Source: Streptomyces buecherae (GTDB taxonomy: Bacteria > Actinomycetota > Actinomycetes > Streptomycetales > Streptomycetaceae). Taken from it: a stretch of 64,000 nucleotides of DNA. Shown one piece after another: positions 46,613-55,821 of this stretch. The stretch covers positions 5,744,501 to 5,808,500 of the forward strand of contig NZ_CP060404.1 of the NCBI RefSeq assembly GCF_014295035.1, in the 5' to 3' direction. The notes under the pieces are model-generated. The model was not told the DNA's origin, did no database searches, and saw only the letters and a program-made list of their open reading frames with translations. Each line of letters starts with the position of its first letter. Within the stretch, counting starts at the first letter, position 1. The translations under genes were made by a program, and so were the position numbers.

Positions 46613-46903
46613 TTAGTTGACGGCGGAGCCCAGCAGCCCGATCGGCAGACCCGGGGCGTCCGAGTTGTCGATCTGCGCCGCCTTGTCGTGGATCGTGTTG
46701 CACTGGTTGGTGCGGGCCTCGTCCAGCACCTCGATGACCAGGACGTCGATGTCCTGAACAGTCGGGCACAGATCGTCGATGATCTGGATGTTCTGCTCGA
46801 AGCGGCCGGTGTCCTCGGCCTCGGCGGCCGTCGCCGGGGTGACGGCGAAGCCAGCGGCGGCGAGGCTGAGCATCGAGCCCGCGAGCACCTTCTTGGTGTT
46901 CAT
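46613..46903 (-). CDS. Small secreted protein, rodlin-like
   Basis: A 96-residue exported protein: Sec signal peptide NTKKVLAGSMLSLAAAGFAVTPATAAEA with cleavage expected after ATA-A, then a 65-residue mature part with two Cys (DDLCPTVQ and TNQCNTI) and many Val/Ile/Asn. Two cysteines about 22 residues apart and VLVIEVL resemble rodlins and other small Streptomyces surface proteins, but it is not a clear RdlA/B. AAGGAAGGT precedes the ATG. Confidence 0.7.
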   Translation of the reverse strand: MNTKKVLAGSMLSLAAAGFAVTPATAAEAEDTGRFEQNIQIIDDLCPTVQDIDVLVIEVLDEARTNQCNTIHDKAAQIDNSDAPGLPIGLLGSAVN

Positions 46904-47325
46904 GAGGTGACCTTCCTTGGTATGCGTTGGGCACTAGGCGCCGTGGAGGCGCCAGCACAGTCACTAACTGCGCTCCTCGCTGCCGGTTGTCGGCAAGGAC
47001 GATCGTTCATCCCATCGCACCGTTTCTGACCGCCAAGTGGGTGCGGCAGCGTGACCTTTTCGCTCCTCCCGCGTATACGTGCGGGTCTGTGTCCTTTCCG
47101 TACGGACCACGCCCTCTGGGCCGCTTGCCCCGGTTGTCGATGGCTCGTACCCCTGGCCGCCCCGGCCCGGTTCCGCCCCGGACGGGCGCCCCCGCCACCC
47201 GGTCCCGGCCTCGCCCGCGTGTCGTCACCCCGGGCCCTCGGCCGCCCGGCCGCTGGTGGGGCGGCCGGCGGCGCGGCCGGAGTGGGCACCTTCCGCCCCG
47301 GCGGCACCGGTGCCAGGCTGGACGT
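46904..47325. other. Divergent intergenic stretch of 422 bp
   Basis: It separates the minus-strand secreted protein from the FAD oxidase. No gene. A near-palindrome centred on GTATAC at 47068-47085 (CCCGC...GCGGG) is the only structured element; 46920-47060 has lower GC and should hold the promoter of the secreted protein. Confidence 0.45.
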
Positions 47326-48693
47326 ATGAACGCTCTCGTGGCGCGACTGCGCGCAGGACTGCCCGCCGAAGCGGTGCTCACCGACCCCGGCATCACCCGC
47401 TCGTACGCCAACGACATGGCGAGCTTCTGCGCGGCGGGCAGCCCCGCCGCCGTCGTCCTGCCGCGCACCGTCGAACAGGTCCAGCACGTCATGCGGACCG
47501 CGACCGCCCTGCGCGTCCCGGTCGTCCCCCAGGGCGCGCGCACGGGCCTGTCCGGCGCGGCCAACGCGTCCGACGGCAGCATCGTGCTCTCGCTGACCAA
47601 GATGGACCGCATCCTGGAGATCAGCGCCGTGGACCGGATCGCCGTCGTCGAACCCGGCGTCGTGAACGCCGTCCTCTCCCGCGCCGTCGCCGAGCGGGGC
47701 CTGTACTACCCGCCCGACCCCTCAAGCTGGGAGCAGTGCACCATCGGCGGCAACATCGGCACCGCCTCCGGCGGGCTGTGCTGCGTGAAGTACGGGGTGA
47801 CCGCCGAATACGTGCTCGGCCTCGACGTGGTGCTCGCCGACGGGCGGCTGCTGAGCACCGGTCGCCGCACCGCCAAGGGCGTCGCGGGGTACGACCTGAC
47901 GAGGCTCTTCGTCGGCTCCGAGGGCAGCCTCGGGATCGTCGTACGCGCGGTGCTGGGGCTGCGGCCGGCACCGCCGGAACAACGGGCGCTGGCCGCCGAG
48001 TTCCCCTCGGCTGCCGCGGCCTGTGACGCGGTCTGCGCGATCATGGAGCGCGGGCACGCGCCCGCGCTGCTGGAGCTGATGGACCGCACCAGTGTCCGCG
48101 CCGTGAACGCGCTGACCCACATGGGCCTGCCCGAATCCACCGAGGCGCTGCTGCTCGCCGCGTTCGACACCCCCGACCCCGGCCCGGACCTCGCCGCCGT
48201 GGGCCGGATCTGCGCCGAGGCCGGGGCCACCGAGGTGGTGCCCGCCGAGGACGCCGCCGAGTCGGAGCTGCTGCTCCAGGCCCGGCGCCAGGCGCTGCCC
48301 GCCCTTGAGGCCCTCAAGTCCGCGACGATGATCGACGACGTGTGCGTGCCCCGGTCGCGACTGGCCGACATGATCGACGGAACGGCCGCCATCGCCGACA
48401 AGCACAACCTCACCATCGGCCTGAGCGCGCACGCCGGAGACGGCAACACCCACCCGGTCGTCTGCTTCGACCCCGCCGACGCCGACGAGGCCCGACGGGC
48501 CCGCGAGTCCTTCGACGAGATCATGGCCCTCGGTCTGGAACTCGGTGGCACGATCACCGGCGAGCATGGCGTCGGCCTGCTGAAGAAGGAGTGGCTGGCT
48601 CGCGAACTCGGCCCCGTGGGGCTTGAGTTGCAGCGCGGGGTCAAGGCCGTCTTCGACCCGCTGGGCCTGCTCAACCCCGGCAAGCTCTTCTGA
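47326..48693 (+). CDS. FAD-binding oxidase, GlcD/lactate-dehydrogenase type
   Basis: A 455-residue FAD-linked oxidase. The FAD_binding_4 domain includes VVPQGARTGLSGAANASDG and CTIGGNIGTASGG; the C-terminal domain has HAGDGNTHP and GEHGVGLLKKEWL. These oxidise 2-hydroxy acids such as glycolate or D-lactate, feeding electrons to the quinone pool or O2. ATG 47326 is the start; the longer upstream frame is Pro/Arg-rich. The exact substrate is unknown. Confidence 0.92.
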   Translation: MNALVARLRAGLPAEAVLTDPGITRSYANDMASFCAAGSPAAVVLPRTVEQVQHVMRTATALRVPVVPQGARTGLSGAANASDGSIVLSLTKMDRILEISAVDRIAVVEPGVVNAVLSRAVAERGLYYPPDPSSWEQCTIGGNIGTASGGLCCVKYGVTAEYVLGLDVVLADGRLLSTGRRTAKGVAGYDLTRLFVGSEGSLGIVVRAVLGLRPAPPEQRALAAEFPSAAAACDAVCAIMERGHAPALLELMDRTSVRAVNALTHMGLPESTEALLLAAFDTPDPGPDLAAVGRICAEAGATEVVPAEDAAESELLLQARRQALPALEALKSATMIDDVCVPRSRLADMIDGTAAIADKHNLTIGLSAHAGDGNTHPVVCFDPADADEARRARESFDEIMALGLELGGTITGEHGVGLLKKEWLARELGPVGLELQRGVKAVFDPLGLLNPGKLF

Positions 48694-48915
48694 TCCGCCT
48701 GCCGTGCGCGCACCCGGCCCGGTGCGTCCGCTCGTCCGCTCTGTGACGCGCGCTGCGCCCGGTGGCGTCCGGGCCGTTGTCCCGACCAGCGGACTATCCC
48801 AACTATGGTCCATTTGGGGCCAATTCGCGAGATAAGTGGTGTCATGTGCGGCCGTAGGCGCTCGCGGCTGTTTAGTTGGTCTGGTTCTGTCAACGCCTCG
48901 CATGAGGAGCAGAAA

Positions 48916-49188
48916 ATGCGCATTCGTCAGATTCTCGCCACCACCGCCACCGCTGCGGCCCTCGTCGCCGGCGCCGGCGCCATGAGCACGGCCTCGGCCG
49001 ACATCATCACCGGCGACTCCGAGCGCACCAAGGTCGTCACCAAGATCGACGACGTGAACCACACCACCAAGGTGAACGCTCCGACCGTCTTCGACGACAT
49101 CAACACCAAGGTGCACAACCAGACCCACAACAACACCCAGAACAACGTCAAGCACAACAAGTTCCTGGCGCACCTCGACCGCGACTGA
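48916..49188 (+). CDS. Small secreted protein, His/Asn-rich
   Basis: A 90-residue exported protein. Signal peptide RIRQILATTATAAALVAGAGAMSTASA, then a mature ~60 residues rich in Thr, Asn, His, Val and Lys (VHNQTHNNTQNNVKHN) without Cys. GAGGAG lies 6 nt before the ATG and a hairpin with T-run follows, so it is a well-defined single gene. Such small secreted, Asn-rich proteins are common in Streptomyces cell-surface layers; I cannot name a family. It resembles the gene at 46613-46903 in size and export signal but not in sequence. Confidence 0.8.
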   Translation: MRIRQILATTATAAALVAGAGAMSTASADIITGDSERTKVVTKIDDVNHTTKVNAPTVFDDINTKVHNQTHNNTQNNVKHNKFLAHLDRD

Positions 49189-49203
49189 TCTCGCGTACTG
49201 CTG

Positions 49204-49241
49204 AAGCCCAGTGCTCACCGCGGTGTGAGTACTGGGCTTTT
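49204..49241 (+). terminator. Stem-loop terminator with T-run
   Basis: AAGCCCAGT-g-CTCAC pairs with GTGAG-t-ACTGGGCTT (one internal mismatch) and is followed by T residues, 15 bp after the secreted-protein stop. It is one of few classical terminators in this window. Confidence 0.85.
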
Positions 49242-49462
49242 GCCTGTCCGCGACGGTCCTCGGCGCCCCGCGCCCCTTCCGCGAGGACCCGGCCCGGTCC
49301 GGAGTCGTACGCCCTCGCCCGGCACCTCCGCCGAAGGCCCGTGAGTCGCGGGACGCGGGTCGTACGGCGAAGGTCCGATTCCCGTGCGGTGGCCACCGGC
49401 ATACCGTCGAAGAGGGTCAACGACCCAGCTCCAGCCGGGAAATGAGCACCGTAGGAGGCATC

Positions 49463-49855
49463 GTGCCGGCGCGCCTTGACCACACCATCATGCACAGCAC
49501 CGACAGCACCGCTTCCGCCCGCTTCCTCACCCACCTGCTCGGCGCCCCCGACCCCGAGCCGTTCGGTCCCTTCGTCGCCGTGCCCGTCGAGGGCGGCCTG
49601 ACGATCGACTACGCGGACTTCATCGTCCAGCCCGACCAGATCGTCATGCAGCACCTGGCGTTCCTCGTCTCCGAGGAGGAGTTCGACGGGATCTACGCCC
49701 GCGTCCGGGAGAGCGACCTGCCCTACTGGTCGGACCCGGGACACCAGGGGCCGCGGCAGCTCAACCACCGCTCCGGCGGGCGCGGCCTGTACGTGGACGA
49801 CCCCGACGGGCACGCCATCGAGTTCCTCACGGTCAGCGAGGGGCCCGGGAGCTGA
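49463..49855 (+). CDS. VOC family protein
   Basis: A 130-residue single-domain VOC protein: LDHTIMHSTDSTASARFLTHLLG is the first module and YVDDPDGHAIEFLTV the last strand with the Glu ligand position. GTG 49463 is preferred because AGGAGG sits just before it; an ATG at 49442 would put that ribosome binding site inside the gene. Substrate unknown; neighbours give no pathway. Confidence 0.82.
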   Translation: MPARLDHTIMHSTDSTASARFLTHLLGAPDPEPFGPFVAVPVEGGLTIDYADFIVQPDQIVMQHLAFLVSEEEFDGIYARVRESDLPYWSDPGHQGPRQLNHRSGGRGLYVDDPDGHAIEFLTVSEGPGS

Positions 49856-49872
49856 CCTTCGCACCCGCACCC

Positions 49873-50352
49873 CTACGCCCCGTGGCCCTCCGGCGACTCG
49901 TCGGAGGGCCACGGGCCGTGCAGCCACCAGTCGTCGCCCGGGGTCGGCGTCAGCAACTCGCTCAGCGCGTCGTCGATCCCGAGCCGTTCGCTCTCCGACC
50001 CCGGCGCCACGGCCCGCAGCGTCCGCTCCAGCCAGGCCGAGACGATCGGCGCCGACGCCTCCAGGAGCGCGTCCCCGTCCGGCGAGCTGAGCGCCATGCA
50101 CACCACGCTGCGCCCGTCCACCTTGGTCGGCCACACGCGCACGTCGCCCTGCCCGCACGGGCGAAACACCCCCTCGACGAGCAACTCGCGCGCGAACGTC
50201 CAGTTGACGGGGGAGTCGGAGCCGACGTGGAAGGTGATGTGCACGGCGTACGGCTCGTCCGTGCGGTAGACCAGCTTGGCCGGGACGGGGATGCTGCGCT
50301 CGGGAGACAGCACCAGGTTCAGTTCCAGTTCTCGTTCCACCACGGTGTGCAT
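49873..50352 (-). CDS. ssgG: SsgA-like sporulation/cell-division protein (SALP)
   Basis: A 159-residue SALP. The family signature is clear: LELNLVLSPERSIPVPAKLVYRTDEPYAVHITFHVG, WTFARELLVEGVFRP and GDVRVWPT (each stretch read in pieces). SALPs guide septum placement and peptidoglycan remodelling during sporulation. The symbol ssgG rests on my memory that in S. coelicolor the SALP near hppD is ssgG, so the location matches; sequence alone would only give SALP. A C-terminal ~25-residue tail with two Trp is an addition to the core. Start ATG 50352. Confidence 0.8.
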   Translation of the reverse strand: MHTVVERELELNLVLSPERSIPVPAKLVYRTDEPYAVHITFHVGSDSPVNWTFARELLVEGVFRPCGQGDVRVWPTKVDGRSVVCMALSSPDGDALLEASAPIVSAWLERTLRAVAPGSESERLGIDDALSELLTPTPGDDWWLHGPWPSDESPEGHGA

Positions 50353-50708
50353 GCGGTGCGCCCTCTCTGCTCTGCGTTGCGTTGGCTTGGTTGCGTGGAC
50401 CACGGGCCGCCGCGTGGCGACCCGCATGGGTTAGAGCGCGCTACCCCCCGCACCATTACGCGAGTTCCCACATTCAGTCGGAATTTTTTCTGAACCCGCC
50501 CGCGTGCGGGTGGTCAGTGGGTATTGCGGGGCGCGGCGCGGGGGGCCTTCTGGTAGACCTGGGGGCCGCTGCGGGGCCGTGCGGCCAGCCCAGAAGGTCG
50601 CGGAGCGCCTGTTCACCGCGCCACGCCGGTGCGGCAGACTGCGTAGCGCCACCCACCGCACAGACAGCACGGCCCAGGCGGCCGAGCAGATACGGGACAT
50701 CGGAGACC

Positions 50709-52593
50709 ATGAGCGTGCCCGGCGACAGCGGCCCCACGCAGGGCTACTACCCTGACCCGTCCATTCCCGGCTACATCCGCTACTGGAACGGCGCCGCCTG
50801 GGTGCCCGGCACCAGCCGGCCCGCCCCCGGCGAGGGGGAGGCCGTCCCCGCCCCGCCGCCCGACGCCGACGGCCAGGGCCCGCAGCTCGCCCCGACCGAG
50901 CAGCCGCCGATCGACACCACCCAACAGGCGGGCGCGGTCCCCGACCAGACGGGGCCGGTCTTCTTCGACGAACAGCCGGACGCCGGCGGCCCGGGCGGCG
51001 CGCTGCCCGAACTGCGCCCGCGCGGCGAGGTGGGCGTGCGCACCCAGGGCGCCACCCGACCCGCCGACGCCGTGCCCTGGCACGACCCGCAGCAGCCACC
51101 GGACGGCGGCCCCGCGCCGGGCGGCGGTTGGTACGCCGACACCTCGCGGCAGGTGGGCTTCGGGGGCGATGCGGACCAGCGCGTGTCCTGGGGCGCCGAC
51201 GACGCCCCGGCCGGCCGCCCCGGCTCCGTGCCGGCCTGGGGCGACGGTCCGGGCGACCCGCGCGTGGTCCCGCCGACCGGCATCGCGCCGGCCCCGGCAC
51301 CCGGGCCCGGCGCCCCCGGCCCCACGGTGCCCGACCCCACGGCGGCGGTCGAGCCCCCGCAGGCGCGGGGCCGCGAACTCGACGCCGGCGCCGCGCCCCG
51401 CGCGGCCCTCCCGGCGGGCGGCACCCCCGTCGTACCGCGCCAGGGCGCCGCGCCCACCGAGCCGGCCCCCGCCGACGCCGTCCCCGGCCAGCCCGGGGTT
51501 GCCGGGGCGGAGGGCGCCGCGCCACGGGCCAGCGGCGACGGCACGCTCACCATCCGGGCGCTGCGCCGCGAGCGGCAGGGCGCCGAACCGGGCGGCGGCC
51601 AGGGCCAGTCGGAGGACGCGCCCCCCGCCGGCCCCGCCACCCCCGGCGGCCGGGACGGCACGCTGACCATCCGCGCGCAGGGCCGTGGCGGTGACGCGCG
51701 GGGCAGCGACGTACAGGCGCGCGCGGGGCAGGTCCAGGCGGGCCCCGCGCGCGCCAACGCCCCCTGCCCAGCCGGCCACCACGCCTGCGCCGGCCACCAC
51801 GCCCCCGCCCGCACAGGCCGTGCCGCACCAGGGCGCCCACCCCCAGCCGGTGCCGGGCACCCAGATCCCGACCCAGGGCGCCCCACTCCGCGCCCCGGCG
51901 CCCGGCCCGGCGCAGCCGGCCCCCGCTCCCGCGCCCGCCCTCGCCGCGCCGGGCCTCGGCGCCGGCCAGGCCGACTGGGCACAGCGCGTACACGACCTCG
52001 CCCAGCCGGCCGGCCCCGACGGCGCGCGCGCCGGCTCGATCGACGACGTCATCCCGTGGAAGCCCCCGGTCGACAACCCGTTCCTGAGCGCGGCCCAGGC
52101 ACAGGGCCGGCCGGCCGGGCTCGGCCGGCGGCTGACCGCCCGGCTCGTCGACACGCTGGTGCTCTGCGGGCTCGTCGGCGCCGTCGTGCTGCCGCTGTGG
52201 ACGCGGGCCAAGGACCACATCGACGAGAAGGTAGAGGAGGCCAAGCAGACCGGCGAGACCGTCACCGTCTACCTGCTCGACGGCACCACCGGCGGCTACC
52301 TGGCCCTGGCCCTCGCGGCGCTGCTGCTGCTCGGCGTGGTCTACGAGGCGCTGCCCACCGCCAAGTGGGGCCGCACGCTGGGCAAGAAGCTGTGCGGGGT
52401 GCGGGTGCTCGACATCGAGGACCACGACACCCCGACCCTCGGCGCCGCGCTGCGCCGGTGGTTGGTGTACGGGGTGCTCGGGCTGCTGGTCATCGGCCTG
52501 GTGAACGTGGTGTGGTGCCTGTTCGACCGGCCGTGGCGGCAGTGCTGGCACGACAAGGCGGCGCGTACGTTCGTGGCCTCGGGCCGGGAGTAG
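50709..52593 (+). pseudogene. RDD family membrane protein with DUF2510-like start, frameshifted
   Basis: One gene split by a frameshift. From ATG 50709 the first frame encodes an N-terminal DUF2510-like motif (QGYYPDPSIPGYIRYWNGAAW) and ~330 residues of Pro/Gly linker with two DGTLTIRA repeats. The RDD membrane domain (GLGRRLTARLVDTLVLCG...KWGRTLGKKLCGVRV...FDRPWRQCWHDKAARTFVA) is in the next frame (+1), ending at 52593. Removing one C from the five-C run at 51760-51764 would rejoin the frames naturally (...ANAPAQPATT...). So the gene is either disrupted or carries an assembly error. Neighbours are two intact RDD genes. Confidence 0.75.
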
Positions 52594-52708
52594 CCCGTTC
52601 GGTCGCGGCTGGCGCGCGCGGTGGTTCGCCCGCTCGGACGGGCCAGCCGGGTCGCCCGAACGGCGCTCGCCGGATGCGCCGGGCCTGCCGCCGGGTTCGA
52701 CTCGGGCC

Positions 52709-53605
52709 ATGAGCACCGACCAGCCCCAGCCCGGCTCCGGCGAGCCGCCGCAGGACGACGACCCGCTGCGCAAGGCGCCGCAGCCACCCCCGGGCCAACC
52801 CGGCGCGGGCGCGGCCGGCCCAGCGGCCGGCTCGGGCGACCAGCCCGGCCCGGGCGCTCCGGGCATGGGCCAGCCCGGCGGGGGCGCCCCGGGCCCGTTC
52901 GACGCGGCCCACCCCGGGTCCGCCGCGAGCCAGCCCGGCGGCTGGCCCGGCGAGGGCGCGCAGGGCGCACAGGGCGGCCAGGGCGGCCCGCCCGGCGGCG
53001 GCCCGTACAACGGCTCGCCGGGCGGCGGCTCCCCGTACGGCGGGCCCTACGGCGGCCCGTACGGGGACCAGCCTGGTGGCGGGTACGGTGGCGTGCCCCC
53101 GTACGGCGGCGATCCCTACGGCGGCGACCCCTACGGTGGGGCCGCCGATCCGCTGGCCGGCATGCCGCCGCTGGGTGGGCTCGGGCGGCGGCTGGTCGCC
53201 AGGATCGTCGACGGGCTCATCGTCGCCATCCCGGTCAGCGTGATCATGCTCCTGTCGTTCGGCGGCTACGACCCCACCGACCCCGACGACACGGGCAAGT
53301 CGTCGGCGACGCAGATCGTCTTCGCGCTGGTGTACTTCGTCTACGAGGGGCTGATGCTCACCACGCGCGGCCAGACCGTCGGCAAGAAGCTGATGAAGCT
53401 GCGGGTGGCGATGCTCGACAATGGCGCGAATCCGACGGGTCAACCAGGCTGGTTCCGGGCGGGAACCTACGCGCTGCCACAGATCGTGCCGTGTTGCGGC
53501 TTCCTCTTCTGGCTGGTCAACATCCTGTGGTGCACCTGGGACCGGCCGTACCGGCAGTGCCTGCACGACAAGGTGGCCAAGACCGTCGTGGTCTCGACCG
53601 AATGA
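52709..53605 (+). CDS. RDD family membrane protein
   Basis: A 298-residue protein: ~150 disordered residues rich in Pro, Gln and Gly with PYGG repeats, then an RDD domain of three membrane segments (GLGRRLVARIVDGLIVAIPV; GQTVGKKLMKLRVAML; CGFLFWLVNILWCTWDRPYRQCLHDKVAKTVVV). RDD proteins are poorly understood; some act in ion homeostasis. Second of three RDD genes in a row; ATG 52709. Confidence 0.88.
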   Translation: MSTDQPQPGSGEPPQDDDPLRKAPQPPPGQPGAGAAGPAAGSGDQPGPGAPGMGQPGGGAPGPFDAAHPGSAASQPGGWPGEGAQGAQGGQGGPPGGGPYNGSPGGGSPYGGPYGGPYGDQPGGGYGGVPPYGGDPYGGDPYGGAADPLAGMPPLGGLGRRLVARIVDGLIVAIPVSVIMLLSFGGYDPTDPDDTGKSSATQIVFALVYFVYEGLMLTTRGQTVGKKLMKLRVAMLDNGANPTGQPGWFRAGTYALPQIVPCCGFLFWLVNILWCTWDRPYRQCLHDKVAKTVVVSTE

Positions 53606-53772
53606 GCCGGGGCGCCGCCCCGTACCCCGACCGTCACACCGGGCCCGGCGGCCCCGACCGGGCCGGCCACGGGGTGGGCTGGCGCCGACACAGATTGCCG
53701 ATGGGTAACGACCCGGGGGGTATTCCCGGGCCCGATCTGGGCGCGCGCGGCGCACGCTGATGTAATCGGGGC

Positions 53773-54312
53773 ATGAGCGCCAACCAGCCGCCGCCCCCGT
53801 ACGGGCCGCCACACTCCCCGTACCCCATGACGCAGCCCCCCGGTGTCCCCGCCGGAATGGCTCCGCTGGCCACGTCGGGCCAACGGTTCGTGGCCCGGCT
53901 GCTCGACACGTTGATCCTCGGCGTCATCTGGACGCTGGCGCTCGCCGCCACGGGCGCGTTGCAGTCCGCGATGGACGACCCGAACGACCCGGACATCGGC
54001 AAGACCGCGATCAGCGCCGTCATCACGTTCATCGTCTACTTCGGCTACGAGGGCGCCATGCTCGCCCACGACGGCCAGACGCTCGGCAAGAAGGCGGCCC
54101 GCATCCGGGTGGCCGTGCTGGCCGACGGCGACATCCCGCGCGGCAAGGGCTGGTCGCGGGCCGCGGTGTACGCCCTGCCCGGCATCGCCCAACCCATCCT
54201 CCTGGGCACGCTGTTCTGGCTGCTCGACTCGTTGTGGCAGCTGTGGGACAAGCCCTTCCGGCAGTGCCTGCACGACAAGGTGGCCAAGACCGTGGTCGTC
54301 GAGGCGCGCTGA
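53773..54312 (+). CDS. RDD family membrane protein
   Basis: A 179-residue protein with a short ~35-residue Pro-rich start and a complete RDD domain: SGQRFVARLLDTLILGVIWT, GQTLGKKAARIRVAVL and DSLWQLWDKPFRQCLHDKVAKTVVV. The third RDD gene of the cluster and the shortest. It shares the DKVAKTVVV ending with the second, so the two look like recent duplicates compared with the first. A strong terminator follows. Confidence 0.88.
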   Translation: MSANQPPPPYGPPHSPYPMTQPPGVPAGMAPLATSGQRFVARLLDTLILGVIWTLALAATGALQSAMDDPNDPDIGKTAISAVITFIVYFGYEGAMLAHDGQTLGKKAARIRVAVLADGDIPRGKGWSRAAVYALPGIAQPILLGTLFWLLDSLWQLWDKPFRQCLHDKVAKTVVVEAR

Positions 54313-54344
54313 CCACACCGCCCCCCGTACGCGTCCCCACGTCA

Positions 54345-54390
54345 GACACGGCGAAGCCGGCCCGGAAGAACGGGCCGGCTTCGCCGTGTC
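54345..54390. terminator. 20-bp perfect bidirectional terminator
   Basis: Arms 54345-54364 and 54371-54390 are perfectly complementary around GAAGAA, lying between the convergent RDD gene and the small membrane protein gene. Confidence 0.85.
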
Positions 54391-54413
54391 CGGCTGGGTG
54401 TCTGGCTCTGAGA

Positions 54414-54689
54414 TCAGCTCCGCAGGGTGTGCTCGGTGGCCCGTGGTTCGGTGCGGCGGAGCGGGAGCCGGGTGACGGGTGAGGAGTCCGCGCCGCGGCT
54501 CGACGGCGCCGGGGTGGCCCGGGGGATCGGCACGGTCACGGCGACGAGCAGCCCGAGGGCGAGGCCGGCCACCGCGATGACCGCCACACCCGTTCCTGAT
54601 CGCACCTCGGAGAGCAGCAGCATGGCGAGGGTCGATAAGACGACGGTCGCCGAACCGTAGACAAGCTGGGCTGGGGTCGGACGCGGCAT
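54414..54689 (-). CDS. Small two-helix membrane protein
   Basis: A 91-residue protein with two membrane segments (QLVYGSATVVLSTLAMLLL and GVAVIAVAGLALGLLVAVTV) and a ~35-residue Arg/Ser/Pro-rich cytoplasmic tail. The start PRPTPAQLVYGSATVV looks conserved, but I cannot name a family. ATG 54689 chosen over 54737 because the latter adds a non-hydrophobic, GC-low leader. Confidence 0.65.
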   Translation of the reverse strand: MPRPTPAQLVYGSATVVLSTLAMLLLSEVRSGTGVAVIAVAGLALGLLVAVTVPIPRATPAPSSRGADSSPVTRLPLRRTEPRATEHTLRS

Positions 54690-55182
54690 GGCAATATCCG
54701 TCCTCAAGAAGACGATATGGGGGAGCTTTGGGGGCAAGCGTCACGCGGGTATGTCGACGGAAAAACCCTACGGTGCTGAATGCCCCAGACGGACTTCCAG
54801 TAAGCGTGACCTAACCCACGGTGCCGGTGCACAAGGGGCGCACGGAATCATCCGGCCACACAACATCCGGTCCCAGCGCGCCGGTTGACAGTGGGGTGTG
54901 GGGCGTGGGCGCCGGGTGGGGGCGCTGCGCGGTCCGCGTCACGGGCGCAGCGGTCGCCAGCCCTGCGATCCACCACTCCGCTCCGCTGCCGGGTTCGCGC
55001 GCCGAGCGCGCGCCTCTGGTCAACTCCGCCTCGTAGGCCGGCGGAAGGAGGGACGCCGTGGACGTCGGAGCGTCGAGGTTCAGCCAGGTAGTCAGCCGAT
55101 TCCACGCTGCCACCACGCGGGCTGCGCATTTCTGATCAGATATGGCAGTCACCGTGCCAAGTGTGAAGGAAGCTGACCCGTC
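54690..55182. other. Intergenic stretch of 493 bp
   Basis: Divergent gap. Several short open frames exist on both strands, but none has a ribosome binding site together with protein-like composition. 54690-54800 is AT-richer and probably carries the minus-strand promoter. Confidence 0.5.
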
Positions 55183-55575
55183 GTGCGTCATGTACTGGGA
55201 AACGTCGCCGTGTTGGCCGCTGCCGCCGGAATCATTTTGGCGGCCCGGCCGGGTGTGCCCGAGGGGCCGCGGTCGCGGCCGGCGCCCACGAACGCGCCCT
55301 TGTCGTACGCGCAGTGCGTCGAGATCGCGAGCGAGATCGAGTACGCGCGGGAGGAGTCCGTGCGGGAGAAGTGGGTGCGGGATGAGGGGACGGGAGACAA
55401 GGAGTTGCCGGACCAGGGGGTGCGGCAGACGGTGTCGGTCATGATCGCGCGTGACGTGGCCTATCCGGCGGAATGTCAGGACGCGATCGAGGAGTTGGCG
55501 CCCGAGTCCACCGAGTCGCCGTCCGCCTCCGTCCGGCGTTCACCGCTTCCCAGCCCGACCCCGGCCGACCGCTAG
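55183..55575 (+). CDS. Hypothetical protein with N-terminal membrane anchor
   Basis: A 130-residue protein. A hydrophobic N-terminus (VLGNVAVLAAAAGIILAARP) could be a signal anchor; the rest is charged (SYAQCVEIASEIEYAREESVRE) with two Cys and a Ser/Pro-rich end. I do not recognise it. GTG 55183 is the start used; no strong ribosome binding site is visible. Confidence 0.55.
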   Translation: MRHVLGNVAVLAAAAGIILAARPGVPEGPRSRPAPTNAPLSYAQCVEIASEIEYAREESVREKWVRDEGTGDKELPDQGVRQTVSVMIARDVAYPAECQDAIEELAPESTESPSASVRRSPLPSPTPADR

Positions 55576-55821
55576 CGTCCCGCACCCGGCCTCCGCGCGG
55601 GGCGGCGCCCCGCGCGCCAACGGTGCGCCGTTCGCGGGCACGTGCCGCGACCGTCATCAGCCCCGGGGAGCCTCGCGGTATACGCCGCCCAGCCGTTCGC
55701 TATGCGGAGCGTGAAAAGCAAAAAACGTACTGGGCTGGCGTGTCCAAGTCAAGGTCTGTCTTTTCTGCACTAACTCCGGTCAAATAGCGACACTCATCTT
55801 GACTGGGGAGGCAGTACTCAG

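Noticed and set aside
47068..47085. Near-palindrome around GTATAC between the secreted-protein and oxidase genes
   Set aside because: Symmetry is imperfect and the site is over 160 bp from either gene; too weak to call an operator.
50382..52712. Single long frame covering the RDD gene to 52712
   Set aside because: After ~51760 it becomes Arg/Pro-rich nonsense while the RDD domain appears in the +1 frame; hence the frameshift interpretation.
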